A DNA stretch of 64,000 nt from Spongilla lacustris. Its lineage: Eukaryota; Porifera; Demospongiae; Spongillida; Spongillidae. The notes beneath the pieces were generated by a model. The model was not told the DNA's origin, did not search any database, and was given only the letters and a program-made list of their open reading frames with translations. Of the stretch, positions 60,110 through 64,000 are shown one piece after another. A program made the position numbers and the translations under genes. The stretch is taken from positions 4,631,320 to 4,695,319 of the forward strand of contig OX442421.1 in the NCBI GenBank assembly GCA_949361645.1, in the 5' to 3' direction. The stretch's first letter is position 1; each line of letters begins with the position of its first letter.

Positions 60110-62390
60110 ACAGGATTTTGTGGAATAGTTGGCAGGATGGCAGTGTTCCAGCTACTCCAGCAACAAATAGTGGCGCAGCAGAAACATACAGAAGCACAGC
60201 AACAGCAACACCTGAGGCACAGCAACAGCAACACCTGAGGCACAGCAACAGCAGATGGAGGTAGGGCGTAAACAGATGGTAGAGCTTAATCACTGCCCGG
60301 TAGACAAGCGAGAGCAACCAACTTCACTTCCTGTGGTCCCCATTTGCAAGGCTGCGATTGCAGGAAAACCTGTTAAACTCTGCAACTGCTAGGTTGCAGT
60401 TGACTGTCAGCAGGAACCCCATCATCACCCCATGCCACTTCCTGAAGATCTGATGCAGAAGTTGGGTGGTGGGTATGGTTTTACAATGATTGACCTTGCC
60501 GATGCCTATGCTGGCTCCCAAAAGTCACAAGTCCTTGCCTCTGAGCACCCGACGAGGAGTAAATGTGACTTCCCTTTGGCATGAGCTCAGCTCCAGCCTA
60601 CTTTCAGGGGATCATGGACCAGCTGGCCAGAGCCCTCCGAGAAGTGGTTGTCTACATAGACAACATCCTGGTCAATCTAACGTCTGGAATGCAAGGGTCT
60701 TCGCTGCCGGTCTGGAGAAGTGTGTAGGGTACTTCAGTCATATCCTGACTGGCCAGGGGATTACCAATGGTCCAAAGGTGAATGATATCATGCAGATGCC
60801 AGCTCCGGGAAATGTCTCTGGTCTACCAATATTCCTTGGGTCATTTCAGTTTTAGGCCAATAGCAAGTTCCTTCCTGACCTTGCTACGTTAACAGTACCA
60901 CTTCATCGTTTCACCATAAAGGACACACCATGGATTATGGGTGTAGAGGAGCAAGCTGACTTCCAGGATCTACTCTGCGCAGACAATGCACTTGTCCACT
61001 TTGATCCATCTCTCTCTGTCAGGATCTCTTTTGATGCCTCTGAGGTGGGTTTAGGAGCTGTCCTTTTCCATTGCTATCCAGACAGCAATTAATGTCCTAT
61101 CGCTGATGCTATCATTATATTCGTCTTGAACAAGTTTCACCAGTTCCAATATGGCCACTCAATCATTCTGGTCACGGACCACAAGCCACTTGTTACATTG
61201 CTTGAACCAAGGCAACTCCTAAGCCAACAGGCTTGCACGATGGGCACAGACACTCAGCAAGTACCAATACACCATTGCGTACAGGAAAGATGCTCTCAGC
61301 CGCCTTCCAGTGGACAGGATGCCAGCTTTGATGAGGGGAAACATGACACAGATTTTGACACAGTCAGCACCATCGAAACTTATAGCTTCCAACTGCAGGA
61401 ACAATGGCCTAGGAGACAGCCAAGGGATCCAGTCATTGCCATTGTAGTGCGCTTCAAATAAGAAGGTTAGCTACCTAGGGACAAAGGAGAGACATCAAAT
61501 GATGGCTTGGAGGATTTCCGCAAGGTGGCAGTGTCACTGTCTACAGCACATGGGTGCCCTTCTGGGTATGGGTCCAGAGTTGTCAAATGTTCCCACCAGC
61601 CTGAGGCCGCAGGTATTGCAGCTTCTTCACTTGGGACACTTCGGGAAGCATTTACTTCCTGTGCATAGCACCATACCTGGATGCTGCTGGAGATACCATG
61701 GAGCAGAGTGCATTTTGATCACACATCACCTTCATGGGGTCCAACTAGCTGGTGATTATCAATGCATACTCTAAGTACATGTACCTTCCTTGCAACTACT
61801 TGACTGTATCCACTTCCACCAAGTCCAGCTGCTGGGGAGCAAGATTTTGGCATCCCCATACCACCACTTCTTTCTATTCAGAGGAGTTCCAGGCATGTTG
61901 TAGGGAGAGGGGAACCACCCATCTCACTGGTGCACCTTACCACCCTTGCCACCAATGGAGATTTCATGCAGGCTCTCTGTAAGTCGGCCCTTCAGGAGTT
62001 CTTGATGGCAAACTCCTCTGGCAGACACCTACTCCCAACGTGAACTCCTGAATGGTTGGCTTATTTGGACCAACATATATGTTCTAATTCCTCCCCCAGC
62101 GCATATTGCTCAAGGAAAGCAGACCAGAGCAGCCACAAAGCCACAAAGTCCCAAGAACCTAAGCTTCCTGATAGGGTGCCTCCTACCTATTCTGTGGGCT
62201 CACACTGTACTGTGGCCTGAGGTGTGAGAAGGATCCCAGATGGGTGCCTGCAGTGGTCAAAGAGAGGTTCGGCACATACAGTGTCAATGTACGTGTGGTG
62301 CCATGAGGTGGCACATTGCATCACCACATCGAGCAACTGAGTACTCGCTATGTGGACCAGGATGATGCAGGCATCAGTTGGTCTGGACAG
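60110..62390 (+). pseudogene. Ty3/Gypsy-type pol pseudogene 2, a different lineage
   Basis: Begins with a Gln-rich gag-like start (MAVFQLLQQQIVAQQKHTEA), then RT pieces in the order YGFTMIDLADAYAGS-like and REVVVYIDNILVN-like. RNase H follows (SFDASEVGLGAVLF, then ILVTDHKPLVTLLEPRQ), then integrase pieces (VLQLLHLGHFGKH, IINAYSKYMYL, TSFYSEEFQACC). It is broken by many frameshifts. Sequence differs clearly from pseudogene 1, so these are two families in tandem and not one duplicated copy. No LTR pair was recognised. Confidence 0.7.
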
Positions 62391-64000
62391 TAGCTTCATC
62401 CCCCAGTAGAATGGCTGGTCTGATCAACGGCTTGATCCCCCACCAGAATGGGTTGTTTTAGCAACATCTCCCAGCAGGATGGTATGGCAGCGGCGACAAA
62501 AGCTAATAAAAAGTGATGTGGCAATTGAATAATATTTAAATGCCCGACGAGTTGCCCTGGTAAGGATGCAGGTTGGGGGAACCTTCTATCCAAGATACGG
62601 GGATGGAGGAGTGCTGTAAGCTCACTCAATGGGGCCTGGGGTGAAGCCCCAGAAGCAAACGCTGTTTGCATAGAAAAAAACCTCCAAAAAAGCAGCGACT
62701 AAATGAAGTTCTATGAATTTTGATAACATTAATATCAGCCCAAATGGTGGTACAGCCATGACTGTAGCGGTTCCATCACCTCTGTATGGTTGATTTAGAA
62801 AGCAGCTTCCAATATGGCATGGTTGATCTGGACAGTAGCTCTATCTCCCAGCAGGATGACACGGCAGGTCAGGACAGTAGCTGCATCTCCCAAGAATGGA
62901 ACAGTCAGTCTCGTCAGGTCACTTGCCAAAGCTGGTTTGTAGCACAGCAGTGAAGCTAATAAAAACTGGTGTTACCAACAAATAATAAATATCTCGCTAC
63001 AAAATGTAGTCTGAGTTAGCGTTGCCACGCCGGGAAGGGTGCGGGAGGGGTGCCCAACCTGGGGTATGGGGGAGCACTATACGCTCTCCCTAAGGGACCT
63101 GGGCAGAGCTTTAGAAACCGATGCTGCTTGCATAGAAAAAAAAAACTTCACAAAATTATGTTAACAGCAGTGGCCGGGAGACTTTTCCTAATGATGAATT
63201 ATTAATATCAGCCCAAAAAGTCATCACCCCTATATGGTTGGTCTAGACAGCAGCTCCATCTCCCAGCAATGTGGCATGGTTGGTCTGTACAGTAGCCCTA
63301 TCTCCAAGCAGGATGACATGGATGGTCATGACAGTAGCGTAATCTCCATGCAGGATGGCTAGTCTGGACAGTAATATGAGCCTTCTCTCGGCATCCTTTT
63401 ATGGTGGTTGTGGTGGTGCTAAGAGGTGGCAGTGGCTTGCAGAACAGATGCTGGTGGTAGGGTAGCCGCATCTCCAAGTGGAATTGAATGGTTGGTCTGT
63501 TCATTGGCTTCATCCCCTAGCAGAATGGTTGATCTGTAGCACCATCTCCCAGCAGGATGGTATGGCAGTGGTGACGGGAGGGTGCTGGAGGGGGGCGTGC
63601 TGAACATATCCTAGGAGACCTGAGGTGGAGCCCTAGAAGCTAATGCTGTTTGTGTTTTAAAAAGTCACGCAAAAAGCAGCGGGTAGGAGACTTTTTCTTA
63701 CAACTGATGAGTTATCAATATCAGGCCAAAAAGTGCTACGGCCATCACCTCTGTATGGTAGGTCTAGACAGTAGCCCCATCTCCCAGCAATATGACATGG
63801 TTGGTCTGGACAGTAGCTTAATCTCCAAGCAGAACAGCAAGACTGGAAAGTAATGAGCTTCTCTCGGCATCCTTTTATGGTGGTTGTGGAGGTGCTAAGA
63901 GGCGGCAGTGGCTTGCAGAAAAGATGCTGGTGGTAGGGTAGCCGCATCTCCAAGTGGAATTGAATGGTTGGTCTGTAGCAGCAAGCTGGTACGGCAGCAG
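62390..64000. repeat. Tandem array of a roughly 475-bp unit, running off the right edge
   Basis: Landmarks recur: CTTCTCTCGGCATCCTTTTA near 63381 and 63858, GTGGTGCTAAGAGG, GATGCTGGTGGTAGGGTAGC, CATCTCCAAGTGGAATTGAA, and CATCTCCCAGCA.TATGACATGG. Earlier copies (62390-63230) are more diverged. Sub-motifs of about 40 bp (ATCTCCCAGCAGGATGG..GGTCTGGACAGTAGCT) repeat inside each unit. There is no coding capacity. Confidence 0.75.

Overview
This is animal nuclear DNA from an invertebrate. Genes are split by many short GT-AG introns (often 50-120 bp), there are no operons, and the spaces are filled with minisatellites and decayed transposable elements. A Death-domain exon, a cilium gene and the retroelement families seen would suit a marine invertebrate, and a sponge is my best guess. 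That species call is inference only.

Layout. (1) 1-400, minus: one exon of a Death-domain gene that runs off the left edge. (2) 0.4-10.7 kb: transposon-rich DNA, with a 2.1 kb TIR element holding about four 275-bp tandem copies, a 275-bp foldback MITE with TA target duplication, a hAT-like remnant, two oppositely oriented fragments of a non-LTR retroelement, and a diverged 300-bp duplication. (3) 10.75-14.74 kb, plus: a small secreted-protein gene with a signal-peptide exon, an acidic pro-region, and then about fifteen symmetric micro-exons, twelve of them only 3 nt long, before alternative-looking terminal exons. This is the most unusual object in the window. (4) 15.3-15.5 kb, minus: an unidentified coding-like block. 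(5) 17.56-22.05 kb, plus: a complete 17-exon CYB5R4 gene (cytochrome b5 / CS / b5 reductase fusion). (6) 22.61-50.42 kb, minus: a complete 21-exon CEP162 gene, tail-to-tail with CYB5R4. Its introns are largely built of different minisatellites, and one array carries a 994-bp Tc1/mariner-type element. (7) 50.4-57.8 kb: no gene recognised; short repeats and two related copies of a composite repeat. (8) 57.8-62.4 kb: two badly decayed Ty3/Gypsy pol copies. (9) 62.4-64 kb: a roughly 475-bp tandem repeat.

Both large gene models are closed: exon phases agree across every junction, giving proteins of 606 aa (CYB5R4) and about 1,449 aa (CEP162). In human, as I recall, CYB5R4 and CEP162 also lie close together on 6q14 and face each other, so the pair looks like ancient microsynteny. 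CYB5R4 is an ER-associated NAD(P)H oxidoreductase and CEP162 builds the ciliary transition zone; no functional link between them is implied.
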